From the NCBI RefSeq assembly GCF_027620315.1, contig NZ_JAPNNL010000028.1, positions 1 through 54,380 of the forward strand: DNA of 54,380 nt, in the 5' to 3' direction. Position numbers and translations under genes: made by a program. The stretch comes from Nonomuraea corallina (GTDB taxonomy: Bacteria; Actinomycetota; Actinomycetes; Streptosporangiales; Streptosporangiaceae). Numbering within the stretch: the stretch's first letter is position 1; every line of letters begins with the position of its first letter. The notes under the pieces are model-generated. The model worked only from the letters and a program-made list of their open reading frames with translations, was not told the DNA's origin and made no database searches. Below are positions 26,348 to 34,847 of the stretch, one piece after another.

Positions 26348-27259
26348 ATGTCGGCTATGAGGGCGAGACTGGCGGGCATGATGGCGGTCGTGGGCGTGGT
26401 GAGCGGGTGCGGGACGGTGACGGCCGCCCCGCCGCAGCTGGAAGGCCCCGGGGTGCTCACTCTCGCCAAGGCGCGGCCGCCCACGCCCGGCGGAGAGGTG
26501 GGCGGCGCCTCCACCGAGTTCACGACCGCCAAGGACCTGGCGATGTGGCTCAAGCTCAGCGAGAAGGAGAAGGACGTCGACCGCCTCGCCAAGCTGGACG
26601 TCAACGCGACCGCCAAGGGCGCCATGTACCTGGAGCCCAGGACCTCCGCCTGGTTCGACGGCTTCCGCGGCCCGTTCGTCTACCAGGACCTGGCCGGCGA
26701 CATCGTCATGCACGCCCGGGTGAAGGTCGAGAGCAGACGGGGCGGCAGGCCCGCGCGCAAGTTCTCGCTCGGCGGCCTGATGGCCCGGGTGCCCGGCTCG
26801 TACGACAACCCCAACTGGGTGTCGATCACCACCGGCACCACCGACAGGCCGGGCCGGATCGAGTCGAAGTACACCGAGGACGGCAGCTCCAAGCCCAAGG
26901 AGGTGGCCGCCAAGGGCGGCTGGACGGAGTTCGTGCTGGCCCGGGTGGGCAGGGTGTGCGCCGCGCTCTACAAGGAGGAGGGCGGCGAGTGGAAGGTGGC
27001 CGACCGCTGGCCGACCGAGTTCCCCGAGGTGCTCCAGTGGGGCGTGACCGCGTACTCCGACTGGGACAGCTACGCCGCGCTCAAGAGGGACCACGTCAAG
27101 GGCAACGCCAAGCTGGTGAGGGGGCGCCCCGACCTGAGGATGACCGTCGACTACGTCAGGTTCCTCAGGCCGGAGCTCCCCGACTACGCCGACCCGCTGA
27201 ACACCGCGTCGGTCTCGGACGAGGTGCTGATCAAAGCGCTGACGCCCGCCGATGCCTGA
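26348..27259 (+). CDS. Putative lipoprotein with concanavalin-like / DUF1349-like domain
   Basis: 303 aa. The signal ends in a lipobox VVSGC (Cys21), so it should be lipid-anchored outside the membrane. The body has the rhythm of a jelly-roll glucanase/lectin-like domain: WFDGFRGPFVYQDLAGDIVM, VSITTGTTDR and LQWGVTAYSDWDSYAALKRD near the C-terminus. Such domains bind or turn over glycans, but substrate is unknown. Its last 29 bp overlap the convergent carbonic-anhydrase-like gene. Confidence 0.72.
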   Translation: MSAMRARLAGMMAVVGVVSGCGTVTAAPPQLEGPGVLTLAKARPPTPGGEVGGASTEFTTAKDLAMWLKLSEKEKDVDRLAKLDVNATAKGAMYLEPRTSAWFDGFRGPFVYQDLAGDIVMHARVKVESRRGGRPARKFSLGGLMARVPGSYDNPNWVSITTGTTDRPGRIESKYTEDGSSKPKEVAAKGGWTEFVLARVGRVCAALYKEEGGEWKVADRWPTEFPEVLQWGVTAYSDWDSYAALKRDHVKGNAKLVRGRPDLRMTVDYVRFLRPELPDYADPLNTASVSDEVLIKALTPADA

Positions 27260-27776
27260 GCGCCGCCGCCATGTAGGTGTCCGGCGTACGGGCGAAGGAG
27301 GCCCGGTCGTCGTCGGTCAGCTCGCGCACGACCTTCCCCGGCACCCCGGCCACCAGCACCCCCGCCGGGATCTTCTTGCCGGGCCCGATCAGCGCGCCGG
27401 CCGCGACGAGGGTGCCCGCGCCCACGCGGGCGCCGCCCAGCACGATCGCGCCGATGCCGATCAGCGCGCCCGTCTCGACGTGGGCGCCGTGGACCATGGC
27501 CTTGTGGCCCAGGCTCACCCGCGGCTCCAGGACGGCCGGCTCACCGGGATCGGCGTGCAGGCAGCAGAGGTCCTGGACGTTGCACTCCTCACCGATCTCG
27601 ATGCGCTCGCCGTCCGCCCGCAGGACGGACCCGTACCAGATGCTCGACGCCCGGCCTATCGTGACCCTGCCGACCACGACGGCGCCGGGGGCGACGTACG
27701 CGTCCGGGTGGATCTCCGGGATCGCCCCGTCGTCCAATGCAGCGATGTACATCCCACCCATCGTAATTCCCGCCAT
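27231..27776 (-). CDS. Gamma-carbonic anhydrase-family left-handed beta-helix protein
   Basis: About 181 aa, with hexapeptide repeats such as IGRASSIWYGSVLRADGERI, IGIGAIVLGGARVGAGTLVA and ALIGPGKKI forming a trimeric beta-helix. Zinc-ligand histidines are at CLHADPG and in the pair GHKAMVHGAHVE. Members include gamma-carbonic anhydrases and YrdA/PaaY proteins; activity cannot be told. Start may be ATG 27776, 27761 or 27752; the later starts match the family length best. The 3' end overlaps the lipoprotein gene by 29 bp in the convergent sense. Confidence 0.85.
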   Translation of the reverse strand: MAGITMGGMYIAALDDGAIPEIHPDAYVAPGAVVVGRVTIGRASSIWYGSVLRADGERIEIGEECNVQDLCCLHADPGEPAVLEPRVSLGHKAMVHGAHVETGALIGIGAIVLGGARVGAGTLVAAGALIGPGKKIPAGVLVAGVPGKVVRELTDDDRASFARTPDTYMAAALRHRRASAL

Positions 27777-27907
27777 TTCCCGCTCGGCTCCGGCATTCCG
27801 GTTGCGGTCGGGGGCAGGAGGCAGGAGAGTCGATTACTGACGTCTCGTCATCAGATCCTCACAATCCGCAGTTTCCCCCGCCTCACGCGAACGTATAGGT
27901 AATCCCC

Positions 27908-28909
27908 ATGACACACGGGCACGACAGCATTCCCGACCTGATGCAGGAAGACATCTTCGACATCGCCATGCGCGGCTACAACCGCCGCCAGGTGCACGAC
28001 TACATGGCCAAGACCCGTAACCAGATCAGGGATCTGGAGGAGCGGCTGGCGCGCGCGATCGACCAGGCGGAGCAGAGCCGCCTCGAGCTCGTGGACGCCA
28101 GGCGGCAGATCGCCGAGGTGCCGCAGAACTTCAACCCGAGCACCCGGCTGGAGCAGATCCTCAAGCTCGGCCAGGAGGAGGCCGCCGCCCTGCGGGAGGA
28201 GGCCGAGGCCGAGAGCACCGCGCTGCGCGAGTCCGCCAAGACCGAGTCGGACCGGCTGCTGACCTCCGCCAGGGAGACCGCCGACAAGATGCTCACCTCC
28301 GCGCAGGCGGAGGCCGAGCGGCGGGTCGGCGAGGCCACCGAGGCGGCCGAGCGCATGCTGGAGCAGGCGGGGGCCGACGCGGAGGAGGCCCGTACCTCCG
28401 CGCGCGCCGAGGCCGACGCGATGCTGCAGCAGGCGCGGGCCGAGTCGGAGCACCTGGTGACCGTGGCGCGTGAGGAGGCCGAGCGGCTGGTGTCGACCGC
28501 GACGGCCGAGTCGGAGCAGACCCTGGCCGGGGCGCGGGCCGAGGCGGAGCGGACCGTCGCCGCCGCCCACGCCGAGGCCGAGGCGGCGCTGGCCGCGGCG
28601 CAGCAGCGGGTGGCCTCGCTCGACGAGCACGCCGGCCGCCGGGTGGAGTATCTGAGCAACACCCACAACGAGGTGGTGCGCAGGCTGAACGAGGTCAACT
28701 CGGTGCTGAGCGACCTGATGCGCAAGGAGGCCGGGGCGGGCCCGCTGACGCCCGAGGCGATCGCGCCGCCCGCGGCGCAGCCCCAGCTGCCCAGCGGGCA
28801 GGACCAGGACGACGTCCGGGTGATCGTCGAGGAGGAGGACGAGCCGCGCGAGGAGCGGTCGGCCGACGACACGGACGTCAACCTGGGCCGGCTCGAACTG
28901 CGCAAGTAG
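27908..28909 (+). CDS. DivIVA-domain coiled-coil protein
   Basis: 333 aa. The first 60 residues (FDIAMRGYNRRQVHDYMAKT) match the membrane-binding DivIVA/GpsB-type start. Residues about 95-250 are a long alanine/glutamate coiled coil with repeated AEAE and AREEAE modules. The tail is acidic (VIVEEEDEPREERS). It resembles the actinomycete filament-forming proteins FilP and Scy, or so-called cellulose-binding protein, which organise polar growth. A terminator follows directly. Confidence 0.82.
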   Translation: MTHGHDSIPDLMQEDIFDIAMRGYNRRQVHDYMAKTRNQIRDLEERLARAIDQAEQSRLELVDARRQIAEVPQNFNPSTRLEQILKLGQEEAAALREEAEAESTALRESAKTESDRLLTSARETADKMLTSAQAEAERRVGEATEAAERMLEQAGADAEEARTSARAEADAMLQQARAESEHLVTVAREEAERLVSTATAESEQTLAGARAEAERTVAAAHAEAEAALAAAQQRVASLDEHAGRRVEYLSNTHNEVVRRLNEVNSVLSDLMRKEAGAGPLTPEAIAPPAAQPQLPSGQDQDDVRVIVEEEDEPREERSADDTDVNLGRLELRK

Positions 28910-28912
28910 CGG

Positions 28913-28951
28913 GTGGAAGCCTCCGCCCCCGATCGGGTCGGAGGCTTCCAC
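28913..28951 (+). terminator. Terminator after the DivIVA-like gene
   Basis: 13-bp perfect stem 28913-28925 with 28939-28951 around a GC-rich loop, 4 bp after the stop codon. Confidence 0.85.
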
Positions 28952-29047
28952 GCGTGCCCCCTCTTGGTGGCCCGGTGCCGGGGCCGCCGAGACGCTGGAC
29001 ACGGCACCGGGCGGATCGTGGTGGCGGCGGGCGAGGCGGCCCGCCGC

Positions 29048-29287
29048 TCACGGAGGAGCGGGGCCGGCTCGCCGCTCGAACTCGCCCGCCAGCCTCTGCT
29101 GGTCCCGGAGCTGCTCGCGCAGGTTGTCGGGGTCGTCCGCGTCGATGGTCATCGCGCCGCCGGCGTCGCGCTGCGCGTCGCTGAGCGGGTGGTGGCGCGT
29201 CGCCCACCAGCGCCCGGCATCGCTTCGCCAGATGGTCCACTGCGGGAACTCTCGGGCGATCTCAGCGAGATGCCGGTCAAAGGTCAT
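29048..29287 (-). CDS. Small hypothetical protein (79 aa) linked to a GntR gene
   Basis: Product begins MTFDRHLAEIAREFPQWTIW, followed by RSDAGRWWATRHHPLSDAQR and a polar helical tail DNLREQLRDQQRLAGEFERR. The Trp-rich RWWATR motif recurs in small actinomycete proteins that sit beside KorSA-like GntR regulators; role unknown. GGAGGG lies 9 nt before ATG 29287. Its upstream region holds the palindrome TCTCTAGAGA that is repeated, with one change, before the gntR gene. Confidence 0.65.
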   Translation of the reverse strand: MTFDRHLAEIAREFPQWTIWRSDAGRWWATRHHPLSDAQRDAGGAMTIDADDPDNLREQLRDQQRLAGEFERRAGPAPP

Positions 29288-29348
29288 CTGATCAAACCCT
29301 CCGAGGGCCCCTGTTCGAGGTTCCATCCACTTTCGAGAGTGCGCCACC

Positions 29349-29360
29349 TCTCTAGAGAAC
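29349..29360. promoter_or_regulatory. Candidate GntR operator, site 1
   Basis: TCTCTAGAGAAC contains a perfect 10-bp palindrome (29349-29358) and lies in the promoter region of the small gene at 29048-29287. TTGACC on the minus strand near 29383 may be its -35. Confidence 0.5.
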
Positions 29361-29412
29361 ACAATGATCGAAGGGGTCAGGTCAACGTAGCCACTTGACA
29401 AAATCGCTTGAC

Positions 29413-30165
29413 TCATGCGTCGAAGTCGTACTGGAGTACGTATGCCGCGGCGTCCAGCACCATCTCGTTGACCTCCACCGGCGACCCTCCGGTGAGGAAG
29501 GCGGTGCGGTCGACGACGATGACCGGGGTGCCGGCCGGCAGGCCCAGGAGGCCGCTCTCGCGGGGGCTCGGCATGCGGGCGCGGACCTCCTCGGTGAAGT
29601 GCGCGGGAGGCAGGCCGAGGTCGCGCAGCCGGGCGTAGACGCCGCCGGGACCGGTGTCCTCCTGGGTGATCGGGCTGCCCTCGACGAGCGGCGCGGGGAA
29701 GTAGGAGGTGGCCAGCTGCACGGGCCTGGCGTCGACCAGGTAGCGGCGCCGGCGCACCCAGACATCGGGGGTGCCGAGCATGTGCGCCACCTCGGCGGGG
29801 GCCTGCTCGCGGACCACCTCGACCTGGTCGACGGTGAAGGGACGGCCGCGGGTGTCGGCGTCCCAGATCGATCGTCCCTCGCCCCACTGCTCGCGCGCCA
29901 GACGGCGGGAGCCGTGCCTGCGTATCGGTTTGAACAGTCGCACGTAGACCCCCGAGCCTCGCTTCGGTACGGCCAGACCTTCGTTGATCAGAACCGCGAG
30001 CGCCTGCCTGGCGGTGGCCCGTGCGATCGCGTACTCGGTCATGAGAGCGTTCTCGCCTGGTAGCCGGTCCCCGTCGCGCAGGTCGCCGGAGTGGATCCGG
30101 TCGCGGAGTGCGTCGGCGATCTGGCGGTAGATGGGAGGTTCGTGGGGTACCGGGGATTCAGACAC
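29413..30165 (-). CDS. GntR/HutC-family regulator (KorSA-like)
   Basis: 250 aa. The winged helix is IYRQIADALRDRIHSGDLRD...YAIARATARQALAVLINEGL (residues about 10-70), then a UTRA ligand-binding domain with WVRRRRYLVDARPVQLATSY and PVIVVDRTAFLTGG. GTG 30165 is preceded by GAGGGTGA at good distance; the longer frame to 30297 is unlikely. It probably controls itself and the small gene downstream through the shared TCTCYAGAGAAC sites. Relatives regulate plasmid transfer (KorSA) or sugar metabolism. Confidence 0.88.
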   Translation of the reverse strand: MSESPVPHEPPIYRQIADALRDRIHSGDLRDGDRLPGENALMTEYAIARATARQALAVLINEGLAVPKRGSGVYVRLFKPIRRHGSRRLAREQWGEGRSIWDADTRGRPFTVDQVEVVREQAPAEVAHMLGTPDVWVRRRRYLVDARPVQLATSYFPAPLVEGSPITQEDTGPGGVYARLRDLGLPPAHFTEEVRARMPSPRESGLLGLPAGTPVIVVDRTAFLTGGSPVEVNEMVLDAAAYVLQYDFDA

Positions 30166-30201
30166 AGTTAGATCACCCTCTGTCACCAACCGGGTTTGGC
30201 G

Positions 30202-30213
30202 TCTCCAGAGAAC
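30202..30213. promoter_or_regulatory. Candidate GntR operator, site 2 (autoregulatory)
   Basis: TCTCCAGAGAAC matches site 1 (TCTCTAGAGAAC) at 11 of 12 positions and lies 37 bp before the gntR start codon. Confidence 0.5.
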
Positions 30214-30295
30214 TTGCCCCGTCTTGTCTACGATCGCACAGGTACAGAGGTTGGTTGCGTGTCTCTTTTTGAGCGGTGTATGCCTGTGTGGTGAC

Positions 30296-30320
30296 AACGG
30301 CCCGTTTTTATCGGGCCGTT
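30296..30320 (-). terminator. Hairpin at the end of the VanZ-like gene
   Basis: AACGGCCCG/CGGGCCGTT (30296-30304 with 30312-30320) has a 7-nt A/T loop and overlaps the stop codon. It probably terminates the minus-strand VanZ-like transcript. Confidence 0.6.
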
Positions 30321-30861
30321 ACCCGCGAAAAGGGCCGACCGTTGCGGGCCCGGCCCACCAGCGGCGCGTAACCGCCGCGGCCGCCACCGCCCCCGCCGTG
30401 TTGATCAGGACGTCGTCCACGGACGAGAACCGGCCGAGTCGCAGGACGTACTGGAGGGTCTCCACGAGCAGTGAGGCGAGCGCCGCGACCGCGGCCACGC
30501 GGGCCGGGGAGGCCAGGCGCGCGGAGCGCACGGGCAGCAGCGCGCCGAGCGGGGCGAACACCAGCAGATTGCCCCCGACCTGCACGAACGCCGTCTCCCA
30601 CGGCGCCCGCAGCACCGCGGCGAGATCCCGGAACGGGATCAGGCTGACGCCCTCCGCGCCGCCCGCCGGGGTGAGGATCATCCAGATCCAGGGGGCGGTG
30701 CCGACCGCGATCCCGACGTCGGCCAGCGCGGTGCGCAGGGCCGCGGGGTGCCCGCGGCGGGCGCGCCGACGCGACAGGAGCACGACGGCTGCCGCGGCCC
30801 AGGGAAGGGCAAAGGTACCAGCAATAATGACGTTTCCCCACAAATCCCACGTGCGCGCCAC
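30319..30861 (-). CDS. VanZ-like membrane protein
   Basis: 180 aa, with an N-terminal helix (IIAGTFALPWAAAAVVLL) and three further hydrophobic helices. The VanZ motif is seen in NLLVFAPLGALLP and ETLQYVLRLGRFSSVDDVLINTAG. VanZ proteins give low-level teicoplanin resistance in enterococci; in actinomycetes the function is unknown. GTG 30861 start; ribosome site weak. Confidence 0.8.
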   Translation of the reverse strand: MARTWDLWGNVIIAGTFALPWAAAAVVLLSRRRARRGHPAALRTALADVGIAVGTAPWIWMILTPAGGAEGVSLIPFRDLAAVLRAPWETAFVQVGGNLLVFAPLGALLPVRSARLASPARVAAVAALASLLVETLQYVLRLGRFSSVDDVLINTAGAVAAAAVTRRWWAGPATVGPFRG

Positions 30862-31005
30862 CGGACCATGATGTCCGCGGCGGACGGCTACGGGAAGATG
30901 ACCCTCAAGACAGGTCGCGCGTGGGCAACATCAGCGACATGGCGCGCGGCGACGCGGCGAGAGACGATGCTATGGGCACGACAACGATCAAGCGGGAGTT
31001 ACCCG

Positions 31006-31803
31006 ATGCAGGATGAATGGTCGCAGGCGGTCGACGGGCGCACCGACGCCGCCGACCGGTTGGCGGAGGCCGCGCGGTCCGGCAAGCCGTGCGAGCCCGT
31101 GCGCGACGTGGTCGGCACCACGCGGGAGGCGTACGCCGTACAGGAGATCAACACGCGCCGGGCGCTGGACGAGGGACGTCGGCTGGTGGGCCGGAAGATC
31201 GGCCTCACCCATCGGGAGGCGCAGGAGCGGCTCGGCATCGACCATCCCGACTACGGCATGCTTTTTGCGGATATGTCGTATCTCGATGGGCTGCCCATCC
31301 CCATCACGCGCTTCCTCCAGCCCAGGGTCGAGGCGGAGATCGCCTTCGTCATGGGCGCCGACCTGGTGGGCGGGCCCTTCACGGTGGCCGAGGTGATCAG
31401 GGCGATCGACTTCGTGCTGCCCGCCATCGAGATCGCCGACTCGCGCGTCGCCGGCTGGGACATCACGCTCCCCGACACCGTCGCCGACAACGCCTCCGCC
31501 GGCGCGTTCGTGCTGGGCAACACGCCCGCCCCGCTGATCGGCTCCGACCTGCGGCTGGCCGGCATGCGCATGACCCGCGCGGGCGCGGAGGTCTCGGCCG
31601 GCGCGGGCGCGGCGTGCATGGGCCACCCCCTCAACGCGGCCGTGTGGCTCGCCGGGGCGCTCGGCCGCACGCCCTTCCCGCTGCGGGCCGGTGACGTGGT
31701 CCTGACGGGCGCGCTCGGGCCGGTGGTCCCGGCCGAGCCCGGCGACGCGTTCGAGGCCCACATCGACGGGCTGGGCTCGGTCCGGGCGGTGTTCTCCCGA
31801 TGA
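31006..31803 (+). CDS. 2-oxopent-4-enoate hydratase / 4-oxalocrotonate decarboxylase-type enzyme
   Basis: 265 aa of the fumarylacetoacetase-like superfamily. [20 protein letters not shown] and the metal-binding core [11 protein letters not shown] (Glu residues) plus [20 protein letters not shown] are typical of the MhpD/NbaG group. The enzyme either decarboxylates 4-oxalocrotonate or hydrates 2-oxopent-4-enoate, both late steps of aminomuconate breakdown; sequence alone does not decide. First gene of the operon: GCGGGAG lies 8 nt before ATG 31006, and its stop overlaps the next gene by 4 bp. Confidence 0.87.
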   Translation: MQDEWSQAVDGRTDAADRLAEAARSGKPCEPVRDVVGTTREAYAVQEINTRRALDEGRRLVGRKIGLTHREAQERLGIDHPDYGMLFADMSYLDGLPIPITRFLQPRVEAEIAFVMGADLVGGPFTVAEVIRAIDFVLPAIEIADSRVAGWDITLPDTVADNASAGAFVLGNTPAPLIGSDLRLAGMRMTRAGAEVSAGAGAACMGHPLNAAVWLAGALGRTPFPLRAGDVVLTGALGPVVPAEPGDAFEAHIDGLGSVRAVFSR

Positions 31804-32234
31804 CGCGCGACCACGGCCGGGCGCTGCTGGTCGAGGGCAAGGCGACGCCGCGCGGCCGGTTCCCGCACGCCCGCCGCGCCGGTGACTTCCTGTACATCTC
31901 GGGCACCAGCTCCAGAAGGCCGGACAACACCTTCGCCGGCGCGGAGGCCGACGAGCTGGGCGTCACCGACCTCGACATCCGCGCCCAGACGAGGGCCGTC
32001 ATCGAGAACCTCGGCGACATACTCAAGGCGGCCGGCTGCTCGCTGGCCGGCCTGGTGCAGATCACCGCCTATCTCGTCAACATGAACGACTACAAGGGCT
32101 ACAACGAGGTGTACGCCGAGTTCTTCGACGAGGAGGGGCCGACCAGGACCACGGTCGCCGTCCACCAGTTGCCGCACCCGCACCTGCTGATCGAGATGCA
32201 GGCCGTCGCCTATCACCCATTGGAGAGATCATGA
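31800..32234 (+). CDS. nbaF: 2-aminomuconate deaminase (RidA family)
   Basis: 144 aa RidA-fold enzyme. The extended start [20 protein letters not shown] and the block [14 protein letters not shown] are specific to 2-aminomuconate deaminases, which release ammonia from 2-aminomuconate to give 4-oxalocrotonate. [18 protein letters not shown] and the C-terminal [14 protein letters not shown] complete the trimer-interface site. It overlaps both neighbours by 4 bp (ATGA), showing tight translational coupling. Confidence 0.88.
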   Translation: MTRDHGRALLVEGKATPRGRFPHARRAGDFLYISGTSSRRPDNTFAGAEADELGVTDLDIRAQTRAVIENLGDILKAAGCSLAGLVQITAYLVNMNDYKGYNEVYAEFFDEEGPTRTTVAVHQLPHPHLLIEMQAVAYHPLERS

Positions 32235-32746
32235 TTCCCCCGATCGACTTCACCAAGTGGATCGACGAGCACGCCCACCTGCTCAAGCCGCCGGTGGGCA
32301 ACAAGGTGGTCTTCGAGGGGGCCGAGGACTTCATCGTCATGGTGGTCGGCGGGCCGAACTCCCGCACCGACTACCACGTCGACCCGTACGAGGAGCTCTT
32401 CTACCAGATCCGCGGCAACATGCACGTCAACGTGATCACCGACCGGGGGCCGGAGACCGTGCACGTCAGGGAGGGGCAGATGTGGCTGCTCCCGCCGTCG
32501 ATGCCGCACTCCCCGCAGCGCCCCGAGGAGGGGTCGGTCGGGCTGGTGGTGGAGCGGATCCGGCCGGAGGGCACGCTGGAGCGGTTCCAGTGGTACTGCG
32601 AGCGGTGCGGCTCGCTCGTCCACGAGGTGGAGCTCCAGGTACGCGACATCGTCGAGGACCTGCCGCCGGTGTTCAACGCGTTCTACGCCGACGAGAAGGC
32701 GCGCACCTGCCCGGGCTGCGGCGCGCTCCACCCGGGCAAGGGCTGA
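32231..32746 (+). CDS. nbaC: 3-hydroxyanthranilate 3,4-dioxygenase
   Basis: 171 aa cupin dioxygenase that opens 3-hydroxyanthranilate to 2-amino-3-carboxymuconate semialdehyde. Fe(II) ligands are His49, Glu55 and His93 ([12 protein letters not shown] and MPHSPQRP). Substrate residues equivalent to Arg47, Arg99 and Glu110 of the Cupriavidus enzyme appear as Arg45, Arg97 and Glu108. The rubredoxin-like second iron site is complete (Cys123, Cys126, Cys160, Cys163), as in bacterial members. Its ATG overlaps the deaminase stop; the decarboxylase ATG follows its stop without a gap. Confidence 0.95.
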   Translation: MIPPIDFTKWIDEHAHLLKPPVGNKVVFEGAEDFIVMVVGGPNSRTDYHVDPYEELFYQIRGNMHVNVITDRGPETVHVREGQMWLLPPSMPHSPQRPEEGSVGLVVERIRPEGTLERFQWYCERCGSLVHEVELQVRDIVEDLPPVFNAFYADEKARTCPGCGALHPGKG

Positions 32747-33715
32747 ATGATCACTGACGTCCACACCCACCACGTGCCCAAGGGCTGGCCCGACCTGGGC
32801 CGGCCGGGAGCGCCGAGCCTGCGGGTGGAGTCCGAGCGGGAAGCCGTCATCCTCGTCGGCGGCGCCGAGTTCCGCCGGATCGGCCACGAGTGCTGGGACC
32901 CCCGGGCGCGGCTGGAGGCGATGGACCGCGACGGGGTGGACCGTCAGGTGGTCTCGCCGACGCCGGTGTTCTTCGGCTACGACCGGCCGGCCGCCGAGGG
33001 CGTGCGGATCGCCCGGATCTTCAACGACCTGGCGCTGGAGATCTGCGACGGGGACCGGTTGGTGCCGTTCTGCCAGGTGCCGCTGCAGGACCCCGACCTG
33101 GCCTGCGAGGAGCTGGACCGGTGCCTGGCCAACGGGCATCGGGGCGTCGAGATCGGCAACCACGCCGGCGACCGCGACCTGGACGACGACGGGATCGTGC
33201 GCTTCCTGGCCCACTGCGCCGGCCGGGGCGTCCCGGTGTTCGTGCACCCGTGGGACATGCCGTCAGGGCCGCGGCTGGACCGGTGGATGGCGCAATGGCT
33301 GGTCGGCATGCCGGCCGAGACCCACCTGTCGATCCTGGCGATGATCCTCGGCGGCGTGTTCGACCGCGTCCCCGACACCCTGCGCATCTGCTTCGCGCAC
33401 GGCGGCGGGTCGTTCGGGTTCTGGCTGGGCCGGTTCGAGAACGCCTGGCACCGCAGGAAAGACGTGATCGGCGTCTCGCGGCTGCCGCCGTCCGGCTATC
33501 TCGGCAGGTTCAGCGTCGACTCGGCCGTCTTCGACGAACGGGCGCTGCGCCTGCTCGTGGACACCTTCGGCGAGGACCACGTCATGCTCGGCTCGGACTA
33601 CCCGTACCCGCTGGGCGAGTCGCCCGCGGGCGGGCTGATCAGGACGGCCGGGTTCCTCACCGACGCGGCGCGGGACAAGCTGCTGCGCCGCAACGCCGAG
33701 GCGTTCCTGGGCTGA
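32747..33715 (+). CDS. nbaD: 2-amino-3-carboxymuconate-6-semialdehyde decarboxylase (ACMSD)
   Basis: 322 aa metal-dependent amidohydrolase-fold decarboxylase. The metal-binding HxH is in DVHTHHVP (residues 6 and 8), a third His is in VFVHPWDM, and the metal Asp is in MLGSDYPYPLGE. CFAHGGGSFGFWLGR is the conserved substrate-side loop. It takes the dioxygenase product to 2-aminomuconate semialdehyde, diverting it from spontaneous quinolinate formation. Directly abuts the dioxygenase gene. Confidence 0.93.
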   Translation: MITDVHTHHVPKGWPDLGRPGAPSLRVESEREAVILVGGAEFRRIGHECWDPRARLEAMDRDGVDRQVVSPTPVFFGYDRPAAEGVRIARIFNDLALEICDGDRLVPFCQVPLQDPDLACEELDRCLANGHRGVEIGNHAGDRDLDDDGIVRFLAHCAGRGVPVFVHPWDMPSGPRLDRWMAQWLVGMPAETHLSILAMILGGVFDRVPDTLRICFAHGGGSFGFWLGRFENAWHRRKDVIGVSRLPPSGYLGRFSVDSAVFDERALRLLVDTFGEDHVMLGSDYPYPLGESPAGGLIRTAGFLTDAARDKLLRRNAEAFLG

Positions 33716-33727
33716 GGGGAGCTCATC

Positions 33728-34843
33728 ATGCGGTTACCGCCTGTCGTCGGGCTGGTGGTGCTGATGGCCGCGGGCTGCGGCGGCGGGTCGGCGCCGCAGC
33801 CGTCGCAGCACGAGGACGGCGAGGTCAGGGTGGGTGTGATCGTCTCCCAGACCGGCGTCTTCGCCCTGCTCGGTGACGAGATGGAACAGGCCATGCGCCT
33901 GTTCCTGGAGGCGAGCGGCGGCGAGCTGGGCGGCAGGCCCGCCCGGCTGGTCGTCGCCGACGACGGCGGCACGCCGGGGCAGGGCAGGCAGGCGGCCAGA
34001 CGGCTCATCGAGCGCGACCGGGTGGACGTGATCACCGGGCTGCTGGCCTCGCCGGTCGCCGAGGCCGTGGTGGAGGAGGCCCGGGGGACCCCGGTCGTGG
34101 TGGCCAACGCCGGGGCCGACGAGCTGGGCGGGCCGGGGGTGTTCCGGGTGTCGTTCACCAACCACGAGCACGGGCACGCCGCGGGCCGCTACGCCGCCGA
34201 GGCCCACGGCCGGCGCCCCGCCGTGCTCATGGCCTCCGACTACTCGGCCGGCGTCGAGACCCTGGACGGCTTCGAGGAGGGGTACGGGGCGGGCAAGCTG
34301 GCGCGCATCCTGACCCCGTACGGCAGGACGCTGGACCTGGCGCCGTACCTCGCGCGGATCCCGCCGGAGGCGGAGCTGCTGTACGCGTTCTACGCGGGCG
34401 GCGAGGCGGTCACCTTCGCCAAGGCGTTCAAGCAGCTCGGCTACGACGCCAGGATCGACCTGCTGACCGGTCAGAACCTCATGGACGAGGACGTGCTCGC
34501 GGCCATCGGGCCGGACGCGGAGGGCGTCGTCAGCGTCGGCCTGTACGCGCCGGTGCTGGAGAACCCGGAGAACACCGCCTTCGTGGCCAGGTGGCAGACC
34601 CGGACCGGGCAGAACCCGTCGGTGGTGGCGGTGCAGAGCTGGGACGCCATGCGGCTGCTGGATCGGGCCGCTGCCCGGGGCGGCGACCTGATGACGGAGC
34701 TGGGCAGGGTGGGGGAGCTGCCCAGCCCGCGCGGGGCGCTGCGGCTGCATCCGGCGACGCATGACCCGGTGCAGAACTGGTATGCCCGCCAGTACCAAAA
34801 TGGTACAAATCGGGTTATCGCCACCATTCCCCCTAAGGAGTGA
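33728..34843 (+). CDS. Orphan ABC-type substrate-binding lipoprotein (Leu/Ile/Val-BP family)
   Basis: 371 aa. The lipobox LMAAGC places the lipid anchor at Cys17. The mature protein is a type I periplasmic-binding fold: VRVGVIVSQTGVFALLGDEM, RPARLVVADDGGTPGQGRQA and VDVITGLLASPVAEAV. No permease or ATPase gene is nearby. Lying inside a kynurenine-degradation operon, it may capture kynurenine, anthranilate-type acids or tryptophan and dock on a transporter encoded elsewhere; that is inference. Four bp separate its stop from the kynU TTG start. Confidence 0.85.
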   Translation: MRLPPVVGLVVLMAAGCGGGSAPQPSQHEDGEVRVGVIVSQTGVFALLGDEMEQAMRLFLEASGGELGGRPARLVVADDGGTPGQGRQAARRLIERDRVDVITGLLASPVAEAVVEEARGTPVVVANAGADELGGPGVFRVSFTNHEHGHAAGRYAAEAHGRRPAVLMASDYSAGVETLDGFEEGYGAGKLARILTPYGRTLDLAPYLARIPPEAELLYAFYAGGEAVTFAKAFKQLGYDARIDLLTGQNLMDEDVLAAIGPDAEGVVSVGLYAPVLENPENTAFVARWQTRTGQNPSVVAVQSWDAMRLLDRAAARGGDLMTELGRVGELPSPRGALRLHPATHDPVQNWYARQYQNGTNRVIATIPPKE

Positions 34844-34847
34844 CCAG

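Noticed and set aside
30319..30861. Glycopeptide-resistance determinant (VanZ)
   Set aside because: VanZ-like proteins are common in actinomycetes and no vanHAX genes are nearby; resistance is not supported.
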